This document shows positions 1 through 10,367 of a DNA stretch of 64,000 nt, one piece after another. This stretch comes from Euryodendron excelsum. Its lineage: Eukaryota > Streptophyta > Magnoliopsida > Ericales > Pentaphylacaceae. The position numbers were made by a program, and so were the translations under genes. The stretch's first letter is position 1; each line of letters starts with the position of its first letter. The notes under the pieces were generated by a model. That model had not been told where the DNA came from. It searched no databases and saw nothing but the letters and a program-made list of their open reading frames with translations. The stretch spans positions 49,779,836-49,843,835 of the forward strand of contig CM065381.1 of assembly GCA_033060915.1 (NCBI GenBank), read 5' to 3'.

Positions 1-548
1 TTCATCCTAAAATTCTAAGAATTGGGGTTGTTTATATGGGATATATACAAAGGCAGAAGTTGTTAAAATGGAATGATTGGTTTTACATGTCTTATATCTT
101 CAAACTTGAGTTGATTCATCTTTGCTCCACTAGTTTTGATGGCTTTTGAGCTACAGTTCCAAATATTTCCCACCTTGATCTTAAACCCTGTTATAACCTT
201 TGAAAATTCCTAGTGATTCGTGTTATGCATGTGGTCCTAGTGGTGGAGAATGAGAAAACATGCAAGCATATGGTAGGTTGTTTCTATTGGAATGAATTTG
301 AGCGATACACATACCCTTTAAACACATGAGAGTCGAGTGTTTATTTATGTAAGGGTCTACATATTCAGTTTATTTCATCTTCGAGTGGAAGTGCTTGCTA
401 AGTGATTGTGAGTTGTTTAAGAATCTTTGTTCATGATATGTTATGAATTTTGAGGAGCTTGATTGTTCTTTGTTGCAATCTTGGTGTCTTTGGGAAAGTG
501 AATTTGAGTTTTGCCCGAGGACGAGCAAAAGTTAAGTGTGGGGGAATT
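1..548 (+). mobile_element. 3' end of an Athila-type Ty3/gypsy element, internal region
   Basis: Non-coding 3' internal sequence leading to a purine-rich stretch (532-548, read as gttaagtgtgggggaat) directly before the LTR. The phrase gcccgaggacgagcaaaag just upstream is a familiar pre-LTR signature of plant Athila-type elements (family knowledge). No env or pol reading frame is visible in this short piece, and the rest of the element lies left of the window. Confidence 0.7.
532..548 (+). other. Polypurine tract of the Athila-type element
   Basis: The G-run agtgtgggggaa sits immediately upstream of the TG that opens the LTR at 549. This is the expected position and composition of the plus-strand DNA primer. 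Confidence 0.65.
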
Positions 549-1818
549 TGATGAGAATTCACATGTTATATTTTTCTCCCTTAATGTTTAATCTGTTATA
601 CTTATTTGGTGCCTAAAGATACTCGTTATTCTTATATTTTGATTTAGGATGCTATGGAACGCCAAGGATGAGAATCCTAGTTTAAAAGGGCCGAATTCGT
701 GCTGAATCGAAAGAAGCATTCGAAGAGCGTTCAAATGGTCCAAGAGGCATTCCAACGGTTGCATATGCGTTCGAACGGTATGTCAAACGGATTCATGTCA
801 AATTCAAGTTCGAAGAGCGTTCGAAATATACAGAGAGTATTTTTCCCGTTCAAAGTACGTTCGACATACCGTTCGAACGGTCGTCCGATGCGTTCGAACG
901 GTAGTAAGGGCGTTCGAATGGCTTGACGCGATTGTAGATTTTTAGAGGCCTATGAGAGCTAGGATTGTTTTTTTTTTAGGGTTGGAGTTTTCCATATTAT
1001 TTCTAGTTTTATTATTTTAGTTTTCTTCATCGCCCTATGTGGCTAAACTTTGAATCTTGGTCGAAGGAAATGGAAGTCTCAGAATTAAAAATAAACTATG
1101 AGATCTAATTTGTTTTCATTATTCGATTTATAGTTTAAGTACCGGATATTCTTCTGTGCCTATTTTTATGATTGTCTTTTTTAATCACTAGGAGACCTAC
1201 TAGTTTATTATTCGTTGCAATCTACTGCTGGATTAGATATCAAATCCGTAATTATTTGATTCCTCTGATTTGTGAAGCAACTAAGATTTAATGATTTACT
1301 GCGTCAAGAATTATTATATCTTAGGAAGAACATTCGACTAAATTAAATGCAACCGCTTATGTTTGTGTTGTTTAGTTTCATCGATTTCTATAATTCTTAA
1401 GACTACTATTAGATTAAACCTTGTGTGCTTCTTTTCGGTTGTTTAATAGTTAGGGTTAATGAGATCACTTGTTTTCTAATTAACTACGACTAAAGAGAGA
1501 TAGGAAAATAATTCCGACGGTGAATATTCAATGTGTGAGTTGATATGCATGTATTAATGATCAGTTTTATAATTTTTATGGTGGATGTTGACTTAGACTA
1601 AAGTTTGTTCTTTTGATTGATTTCAACACTTTAATCTGAGCTGTTTCTTAGTTATTATTAAAATAGTTTTCATTATATCCAAACCCCCCCCCCCCCCAAT
1701 CCTTATTCACATAGCATAAAACTAGGCTAGACACTCTCCGTGGGAACGATCCTTACTTGCACTACTACATATTTGTTTAGGGGTATAGGTTTTATTTTTG
1801 GGTGCTCGTGACAGCACA
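549..1818 (+). mobile_element. 3' LTR of the Athila-type element
   Basis: It opens with TGATGAGAATTC directly after the polypurine tract and closes within gctcgtgacagcaca; the exact last base is uncertain between 1813 and 1818. Near the end it carries the phrase ctccgtgggaacgatcc, a variant of the conserved ctccctgtggg..cgacc block of Athila LTRs, and a C14 run (1684-1697). About 1.27 kb, a normal Athila LTR size. The sequence after it is mid-LTR of family A, so this element inserted into, or was joined to, that LTR. Confidence 0.7.
699..927 (+). repeat. Cluster of TTCGAA palindromes in the Athila LTR
   Basis: Seven TTCGAA sites fall within about 230 bp. Three sit in a CGTTCGAACG context, and one is the perfect 12-bp palindrome CCGTTCGAACGG. 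The segment happens to be open as a 75-codon frame rich in Ser, Asn and Arg, which I regard as composition and not as coding. Confidence 0.8.
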
Positions 1819-3081
1819 CCAAAGTCCCTTCAAACCCATCGACCAGGACAGAACCCAAGTCCCCAAGATGGTAGAATGGTCCACCTTTGCTGCCTACAAG
1901 CCTGCCAATGAAGAATGTCCGTTATTTGGCACGTCTTTCAAAAAAGTTGATTACTCAGACGATAAGTCCACGTAGTAGCTTCCCGAGATCAAGCAGTCTC
2001 CGGAATGAACGTGCATCGTTAGAGTGACAAAAACACTCGCAAACATCGCAACAGTTAGAGTGGCAGAAACACTCACAAACAGGTCGACATTGGGAATTGC
2101 CAACAAAAATCCCTATGTCATGGGACTAAATTTGCCTCTTGGCCGTGACACGTTTACCAAAGGACGAGATACCTTTGAAAACCAACTCATCGTGGACCGT
2201 CAGAGTGACGAAAACACTTAAAACTCAGGTCAACACCGGTGCCTGCTAGCCTACTTCGATGAAAAATAACCAAACTGTCCATTGGGCCTTTTTCGGCACG
2301 CTTCTCGAGAAAGTACCTAAGTCCTCAGAGCGATAAGTCCACCCTTCCAAGATCATCCTAACGACGATCCAGCATGCTTAAGTGCCTTTCAGTCGATTCC
2401 AGACAAATTTTGCCCCTAAGCATCTGAGCACCTCTGGGCACCACACTGACTCTAGGTATCAAACCGGTAACCTCTTGAAAATGCTTCTAATAGTATTCTC
2501 GCCCTTCCAACACCTTTCCGGATCATTCTGAGTCTATTCCGGTAAACCCGATGTAAAATGACCGTTTTGCCCTTGATGAGCCGGTCGCCTTTTCCAACTA
2601 CACCGGCTTTGGGTATCAAACTGGAATTCTCTAGGAGCACTCTAAATAGTGTTTCCAACCTTCAAGTACTCTCATGAGACATTTCAAGTCCATTCTGGTG
2701 GTTTTCCAGTTTAGTTAACTGTTTTGCCCCTAATAGCTCGGTCGACCATCCCGACATTGTTTTTCAAGCTCGTTACCCCTAGGACATTATTTCAAGGGTT
2801 TCTACCCATTTCTAGCCTTCTGGACCATTCCCGGCCTTTCGGACCTTCTAGAGTCACTCCTAGTAAAACCAAGCTAAAAATTGCATAGTAGTCACTAATA
2901 CAGGCGCCCAAATCTTTTGCCTTGCATATCAAGGGTTGAAAGATATGTTTCTTGCCAACTTAAAACATTTCCTAAGTGGCTAGTGGTGCCAAGCCAAAAA
3001 TTGGCCTTGCGCCACTCTTAATGGCGCTAGTGGAAAATTTGGCCTGGCCCCACTACAACAGGCGCCAGGTCAATCTTCTGT

Positions 3082-3090
3082 CTATAAATA
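3082..3090 (+). promoter_or_regulatory. LTR TATA box (forward copy)
   Basis: Reads ctataaata, about 20 bp after the GGCGCC repeats and about 110 bp before AAACCCTA motifs. The same order is kept in every LTR in the window, which supports it as the retrotransposon core promoter. Confidence 0.7.
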
Positions 3091-3384
3091 CAAAGCCTCC
3101 CCCGTGTGAAAAGGTCCCAAACTCAATCCAGAAACCTTACTTTTTGAATTACAGAGCTCGAAGTCTCTCAAAACCTTAGCCTCTCTAGTCTCTTCAAACC
3201 CTAGCCTCCATAGACTTAACCCTAACACTTATACACCTTCCATACACTCATACACAAGCCTTCAAAGCCTCCATTGAAGACTCAAAGTGCTACAACTCGG
3301 AAGCTCTCAAGGATCAAGCAAAGAAAATCAAGCAAGCAAAACAAGAAGAAAACAAGGTCGGCTCTCTTTTTATGTTTACACACT

Positions 3385-3406
3385 CCCCCCCCCCCCCCCC
3401 CCCCCC
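3385..3406 (+). repeat. C22 homopolymer
   Basis: A run of 22 C in the LTR. The sister copy at about 31410 has only ordinary ctccctctctc there, so this is a local expansion or a sequencing/assembly artefact. Confidence 0.9.
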
Positions 3407-3519
3407 TCTTCTTCATCCTAACCCACTTGGGGTTTTTTTTTTTCTATTTTAATCTTCTATCTTCTTCCCCCCTTTCTTACATGCTTGAAACAAGGGTTTT
3501 CCCAATTCATGTGTAGGAA

Positions 3520-6100
3520 GAATGGTTAAAAGTCACCGTATCAGGGGTTTTCTTCTAATTCAATCTTAGACCATGTGGATTCGGCCCCCTTGATTAAGTG
3601 GTGAAACCAACCTTGTATGTTCACGATCCTGCTTGCATTGTGCATATCATATTCATTCATCTACTCAAAATTGTTTTCAAAGTTTGTATCAAAATCATCT
3701 TTCAAACTTGCATTCAAAATCTTATTTTCAAAATCACACTCCTAGAGTGATTCTAGCCAATTCATAGTTAGGGTTGCTTTAGGAAAACTGTTATATTCAT
3801 AGTAACCATCAAGGTCCATATTTTGGGTGTAAACCCTAAATTGCTTTTCATCAAAACCACAATCTTAAGATGATTCTAGCCATTCCATGGTTAGAGTTGT
3901 TTTAAGAAGGTGTAATATTCAATGTGGTCAAATTGGTCCATACTTCAAATCCATGTTATTTTCAAAACCACCAACTTAGAATGGTTCTAATCTCTTCATG
4001 GTTAGAATCCTTTTAGGAAAATGAAAATTCAAAAAATTTTCAAAAAGTCCATATTCAAACTCCTTTTCAAATTTCTTTTTAAGTTCCTTTCCAAAAACTC
4101 TCTTCAAGTCCTTTTCCAAAGATTACTTTTCAAAATACTTTCTAAAAGCTTTCTTCAAAAATCTACTTTCTAAAAACTCCTTCCTAAAAACTCTCTATTT
4201 TCCAAAAAGCTCTTTTCCAAACTCCTTTCTAAAAGTTCTCTTCAAAAATTCACTTTCTAAAATCTCTCTTCAAGTCTCATTCCTAGAAACTCCCTTCAAA
4301 AGATTTACTTTCCAAAATCTATTTTTTATTGAAGTCCAAGTCAAGCCCTAGATCCCATGGTTACAAAACCCTAATTTTCTTTCCTAAAAAAATGACTTTC
4401 ACTTTTGCTTCAAATCAGAGTTTCCAAAAACCATCTTTTACATTAAATTTTAGATTTCCAAAATTTCTTCTTTTACACCAAAATCATAGGTTACGAAATC
4501 TTAGATTTTCAAAATTCAACCTTTCCAATTATATGTCAAATCCAATCTTTTAAATTAGGAAACTAGATCAAATGTTCCCATTTAGGAAACTAAATCAAAT
4601 CACCCCTTTTTTGGAAATAAAATAAAATCATCTTTCTTTGGAAATAAAATCTAAATCTTCTACTTTAGGGAATAGAACTCAAATCTTTTATAATTCGAAC
4701 ATTTCTTAATTCTACACCTTTCACAGTTCAAATCATTCTAAATTCAAAACTTTCCTAAAATGAAACTTTCCTTCCTAAAATGAAACTTTTCTATTTTAAA
4801 ACATTCCTAATTCAAAGCTTTCCAAAGTCCAACCTTTTCTAAACCCTAACTTTCCAAATTATTTCAAGTCAGGTGTTTTCAAATCAAATTAAATCTCTTT
4901 TTCAAATCTTCTTTAAATCCAATTTTCCTAATTTGAACATTTCCTAAATCTAACTTTCTAAAATCAAACTTTTCAAATCTGAATTAAATCCTTTCCAATT
5001 TAACTACATATTCCAATCTTAGGTTACCTAAACCCTAGGAGGACTAAACCCTAGTTCAACCCTAACCCTGAAGTTAGGAAGATTCAACCCTTTTCTAAAC
5101 CAAGATAGTTTTCCAATTTCAAGTCTAAAATGTTTTCAAAACTCAACTAAACCTTTTCAAATCAAAGTCCAATTCTAAGTCTAAGTTCTATTTCAAATCA
5201 AATTTCAATTTCAAATCTTTTATTTCGAGTTCAAATCAAATCCTTTTTCAAATCAAACTCTTTTTAATCAAATCTTTTCAAATCAAACTTTTCAAAAACC
5301 AAAAAGGGTTTATTTTCAATCGGACTCTTGTCCGAACTACGACTCCAAAAAGGGATACATAGGCAACCCTCATGGGTGCGGTTATAACCTTTTTCAAATT
5401 TCCTATTTCACGACCTTTTTCAAACTTCCAATTCCAAACCCATTTTCAAGTTTCTAATTCTAAAATCTATTTTCAAATCTCTAATTCCAATTTCTAAAAA
5501 CCTTCTTTCAAAGATCTTTTTAGATCTATCTTTTCAAATCCATTTCAAAATCAAAATCTATCTTTTCAAATCTATTTTCAAAATCAAATCAAGTCTTTTC
5601 AAATCTACTTTCAAAATCAAATCAAATTCTTGTATTCACATACCATGCATTATATCAAACTTCTCTTTAAAAATTCTTTTCAAAAGTGAATAGTTTTGGA
5701 CATTTATTAATCAAAAATTCCGAATGAGTGAACGTAGGGTGAATAGAAATGTAAGTAACGTAAGGGCAGGGTAGGGTGATGGCTTAATGCATCTTCCCTA
5801 CACGTAACGAACCTCCGAACCTAGAATCACTGTTGTCAAAAACCAAAATGGAGTTACTTTCAAAAAAGGTTTAAATATTTTCAAAGGTTGCCAAACAAGC
5901 TATTTTCTTAAAAACCCTCTCTAAAGGAAGTTTTCAAAATCTTTTGAAAAACCCTAAGTGTAATATTCAAATTATGTTTAGTTTTAGGTGACCTAACTCA
6001 CCTTAATTAAGTTAGGTGGTGACTCCAAATCTTTTCTAAAAGACCTTAATCAAATCAATTTCAAATTCAAACCTAGTCGCACTCGTCCTTCTACGAGGAT
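3520..6100 (+). repeat. Pyrimidine-rich degenerate tandem tract of the LTR
   Basis: Long run of degenerate units such as tttctaaaaactc and tttcaaatcaaa, with almost no G on this strand. The reverse copies at about 8100-9400, 11200-12880, 19600-20860 and 41200-42540 show the complementary ttaggaaagttt units. It lies downstream of the TATA box, so it would be transcribed as C/U-rich RNA. Confidence 0.75.
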
Positions 6101-6389
6101 GAATTATAACGAGAGAGTACTTTGTTTTTTTCACTTGTGTGTATTTTTCTCAAGTGCAAAAAATCGGGGCACAACACTACCCATGCACACTCCAACCATG
6201 CTTGCACAAACACCCAACTTTGGCCCTACTGGGGCATGACCTAGCTTCAATAGGCCAGCCTGACGTATCCATAACTTCAATACCTTAGCATGCACCCAAA
6301 CTGAGAGGCCTACCATAATTTGCTAAAGAACAACATACTAAAGCCCATATTGGCCTGTTTATTGCCAAGCCCTCTACCTCCAACCTTCA

Positions 6390-7148
6390 ATAAGTCAGCC
6401 CATCTATTGCGTCTATCATTTAGGCGGCCAAGGGCATGACACCAAAAGTTGCTTCTCCCTCAAATATAAAATTCAAGACCTGATAGATAATAAAACCATT
6501 CACTTACAACTGGTGAACCCTACTCCTACTCCCAATGTAACTGCAAATCCTCTACCGGACCACACTCTCAACTTGATATTGAAGGAAATAGAAGAGAATG
6601 GTGAATTGGATGTGATCATGGTTGAAAACTATGAAAGGGATTGGGCGACTGATGAAGAGAGGGACTAAGAGGAGGAATTCCCGATATGCTTGATCTATCT
6701 TTATAACCCCAATGAAGTCCATGAACCCGCAGACTGGCCAATTGAGGAGCCAATACTTGTGGAGGAGGACCTTACCGAAGACATGGCAGCTAATGGTTGG
6801 GGTGATGAGTTCCTACACCCTAGGTATGCCGCAGTTAAGCGCCACCTATTAGAGAAGCCCTGGCTCGCGACTGAGTTTAACTACGAGGACATGTGCTGGG
6901 AACTGAACGAGCCAAAAGCACCAGTAGAACCATTCGAACTAGAGGGAGGTGAGCTAGCCAACCTATTTATTAAAGAAATCGGGAAGACAACAAAGGAAAA
7001 CAAGGGAGACAATGAAGCTAATAACTGCGCCATCACCTTCAACACATCCAGAGCCCTAGAAGAAGTCTTTGACTGTCTTGCCTTGTCTGGGGACGGTAAT
7101 AATGGATGGATCATCAAAGATGTGGGCATCATTCTAAAGCCTAACTGA
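6390..7148 (+). pseudogene. gag: Tat-type gag C-terminal remnant
   Basis: One frame runs from before 6390 to the TGA at 7146-7148, broken only by TAA at 6666-6668. Near 6408 it encodes a knuckle of the form CVYHLGGQGHDTKSC followed by KIQDLIDNKTI, the zinc-binding C-terminal motif of Tat-lineage gag proteins. After it comes an acidic linker and, beyond the stop, an open 152-codon stretch starting MIYLYNPNEVHEP. The acidic part resembles the spacer between gag and protease in Tat elements, but no protease D(S/T)G motif is seen. The gag core upstream is missing. In Tat elements gag forms the capsid/nucleocapsid of cytoplasmic particles; this copy cannot. Confidence 0.75.
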
Positions 7149-7324
7149 ATAGGATTTTCTTCAAAAGCGTACAAGAAAAGGGTATTTTCACTCACTTTCT
7201 TTCTATCCTTTCTACGTTTTGTCTTTAACATTATGTTTGCATTTCCATAAGAACTTTATGCTTTCCATTTGAAATAATAAAATGGTAGTTTTTATTCAAT
7301 TGTTGTTGTCTCATATTCATGTGA

Positions 7325-7329
7325 ATGGT
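7325..7329. other. Target-site duplication, left copy (ATGGT)
   Basis: ATGGT lies immediately left of the LTR terminus at 7330. The identical ATGGT at 22529-22533 lies immediately right of the LTR terminus at 22528. Five bp is the usual Ty3/gypsy duplication. Confidence 0.85.
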
Positions 7330-10250
7330 TTTCGTGCCCAGATTTTTTGCACTCGAGGAATACACACACAAGTAGGAAAAACACTGTACTCTCTCGTTAG
7401 AACTCATCCTCCTAGAAGAATGAGTGCGACTAGGTTTGAATTGAAAATTGATTTGAATAAAATGCTTTTGGAAAACATTTGGAGTCGCCACTTAACTTGA
7501 TTAAGGTGAGTTAGGTCACCTACAAACTAAGCACAATCCAAGGATCACACTTAGGGTTTTTAAAAACGATTTGGAAAATATCTCCCCAAGAGAGGGTTTT
7601 TAAGAAAACAGGTTGTTTGGCAACCTTTGGAAAATAATTAAGCCCTTTTTTGAAAATAAACTCCATTTTGGTCTTTCGAAAACAGTGATCCTAGGTTCGG
7701 AGGTTGGTTACATGTAGGGAAGACACACTAAGCCATCACCCTACCCCGCCCTTGCGGTACCTACATTTCTATTCACCCTAGATTCACCTATGAGAGTCTT
7801 CAACTAACAAATGTCCAATCCTATTCACTTCAGAATATAATTTTGAAAAGAATGATGCATGATATGCAATTGCAAGAGAGTGAGTTGGAAAATAGATTTG
7901 GAAATAGATTTCAAAAGAAATTGATTTGATTTAAAAAGAAATTTGAAAAGATAGATTTGAAATTTGGAAGAAATTTTTAGAAACTGGAAATAGAGATTTG
8001 AAAATAGAAATTTGGAATTGGAAGTTAGAAAAAAAGTTATGACTGCACCCATGAGGGTGGCCTACGTATCCTTTCTGAGGAATCAGGTCAGTCGTAGTTC
8101 GGACAAGAGTCCGATAACAAATAAAAGATTTTGATTGGAAAGAGAAATTGAGTTGGAATTCGAATAGGAAGATTAAGAAATCAGGATTGAACTTAGACCT
8201 AGAATTGAACTTGAAAAAGGATTTGACCATTGGAAGAGAACTTGGACTAAATTTGGAAAGATAGAGTTTTGGGAAACCTAAACTTAGGAAGATAGGATTT
8301 GGACTTGAGATTAAGAACGATTTGACTCAAATGTTGGACTTCGAAGATTAGGAAAGTTGAAATTAGGAAAGGTTCAAATTAGGAAAGTTTCGTTTTAGGA
8401 AAGTTTCATTTTAGGAAAGTTTTGGTTTAGAAAAGATTTCGATTTAGAAAAGCTTCAATTTAGGAAATATTTCGAATTAGGAAAGTTTCTGTTTTAAGAA
8501 AGTTTTGATATAGAAAAGTTTTGAATTTTGAATGTTTTGAAATAGGGAAGTTTTGAAAGTTGAAAAGTTTAGAATTTAGAAAGTGTTTGAGTTTTAGAAA
8601 TTCTTGAAGTTAGGAATGGTTCGAGTTTAAGAAAGATTTGAAAACTTAGATTTGGGTTTGGAAGGATTGAGATTCCTATTTCCTAGAACAAAGGATTGGA
8701 TTTTGTTTCTAAAAAAAGATATTTTGATTTTGTTTCCAAAAACGGAGGATAGGATCTAGTTTCCTAAATGGGAGATTGGATTTGGTTTCCTAAAGGGGAA
8801 GATTGGATTTGGTTTCCTAAAGGAGAGATTAGATTTGGCATGGAAGTTTTAGAAACCCTAGATTTGGAAGACTATAGTTTTGATGTAGAAAATAGGTTTT
8901 GGAAACCTATGATTTAGATGTAAAAAAGGAGATTTTGGAAACCTTGGTTTTAAGGCAAGATTGAAAATCATGTTTTTGGAAAGAAAAATTAGGGTTTCCT
9001 GATCGTGGGTTCTAGGACTTGACTTGGACTCTAAGGAAGAAGATCATGGAAAGTGAGTTTTTAGAAAGGGAGATTTTTGGAAGGAAATCCTAGAGAGTAA
9101 TTTTTAGGAGAGCATTTAGGGAGTGTTTTTTAAAAACTGAATTTGAAGAGAGCTTTTGGAAAGAGTTCTTGGAAAGAGTTTTTCTAGGAAGGAGACCTAG
9201 AGAGCGCTTTTAGAAAGTAAATTTCAAGGAGAGTATTTTTGGAAAGGAGTTTGAAAAAGAGTTTTTGAAAAATAGACTTTTGGAGGGATTTTTTTAATAT
9301 TTTGGAATGGAGATTGAAAAGACTTTTTAGAAAGTATGTTAGAAAAAAGATTTTTAGGAGGAGATTTTTGAGAAGAGATTTTTTAGAAAGTATATATAAA
9401 ATATCTCACTTTCCTAAAACGATTCTAACCATAAGAAGGTTAGAACCACTTTAAGATAGTGGTTTTGAAAATAACAATGTTTTGAAAATATGGATCATAT
9501 TGGTCACTTTAAATGTAACACTTTCCTAAAGCAACCCTAGTCATGGAGAGACTAGAATCACCTTAGGATTGTGATTTTGAAAACAAGGTTTGAAAAAGAA
9601 GATTTTGATGCAAGTTTTAAAACGGTGTTAATGCAAATTTTGAAAATGAGTTTGAAAACGAATTTTGGAAGAATGCAAGATCATGACGTGCATAATGCAA
9701 GTTAGGGTCGTGAACATAAAAGGTTAAAGGCTTCACCACATAACAAGGGGGCTGAACCCACGTGGTCTCCGGTTAGACTAAAAGAAAGCCCCCAACACGG
9801 TGACCCTCCAATAGCCCAATCCTACACATGCAAGAAAGGGGGGGAAGAAGATGAGGGACTAAAATAGAAGAAAACCCAAGTGGGTTCAGAGAGAGAAGAG
9901 AGGGGGAAGATGCGTAAACTTAAATAGAAAGCCTACCTTGTGTCTTGTTTATTTTGCTTTGTTTTGCGCTCTTTATTTCTCTTGCTTTGCTTCGGTCTTT
10001 GCTTCAGTCTTTGTCTTGATCTTCAAGAGCTTCAATTTTCAGCACTTCAAGTCTTCAATGGAGGCTTTGAAGGTTAGTATATGAGTATATGAGAGTGTAT
10101 AAGTGTAATGGAGGCTAGAGTTTGTGTATGGTGGCTAGGGTTTGGAGAACCTACAAAAGCTAGGGTTTAGGGAGGCTACGAGCTCTATATATCGAAGAGT
10201 AGGTTTTTTGACTGAGTTTGCAGACCTCTTTCACGCTGGAGGAGGCTCTG

Positions 10251-10258
10251 TATTTATA
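10251..10258 (-). promoter_or_regulatory. LTR TATA box
   Basis: Plus strand reads tatttata (TATAAATA on the minus strand), next to GGCGCC repeats at 10288-10365 and in the same relative position as in the other LTRs. Confidence 0.65.
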
Positions 10259-10287
10259 CACAGAGAAATACACTAGAGCCTATTGCA

Positions 10288-10367
10288 ATGGCGCCAGGCA
10301 AAAAATTACATTAGCGCCACTAGGAGTGCCTAGTGGCGCCAAGCCATTGTTTGGCTTGGCGCCACTA
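10288..10367 (-). repeat. GGCGCC inverted-repeat cluster upstream of the TATA box
   Basis: Three GGCGCC sites, with arms such as gcgccacta / tagtggcgc that can pair. Equivalent clusters occur at 13795-13880, 21726-21812, 31015-31035 and 43441-43530. Confidence 0.75.

Larger units (their letters stand above)
1819..6176 (+). mobile_element. Family A Tat/Ogre LTR, forward, 5' truncated (5' LTR of the host element)
   Basis: The start matches position ~560 of the forward LTR at 38910 (aagtcccttcaaacc, then the ccgagatggtagaacgg block), so about 560 bp are missing at the Athila junction. In order it holds short tandem-like blocks around agagtggcagaaacactca (1990-2230), alternating 'tttgccccta' and 'ggtatcaaaccgg' segments, GGCGCC repeats, a TATA box, telobox motifs (AAACCCTA) and then 2.5 kb of pyrimidine-rich degenerate repeats. 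It ends ggggcacaaca at 6176, a decayed GGGCGCGACA. No PBS follows, so the leader and most of gag are deleted. Confidence 0.85.
6177..7329 (+). mobile_element. Internal fragment of the forward family A element (gag C-terminal part)
   Basis: It directly follows the LTR end without PBS or leader, so roughly 2-3 kb of 5' internal sequence is deleted. It contains the gag remnant described separately and about 180 bp of AT-rich non-coding sequence (7149-7329). It is interrupted at 7329/7330 by the minus-strand insertion; the forward element resumes at 22529. Confidence 0.75.

Noticed and set aside
6881..7491. Minus-strand frames opposite the gag remnant
   Set aside because: Shadow of the plus-strand gag codons; no motif.
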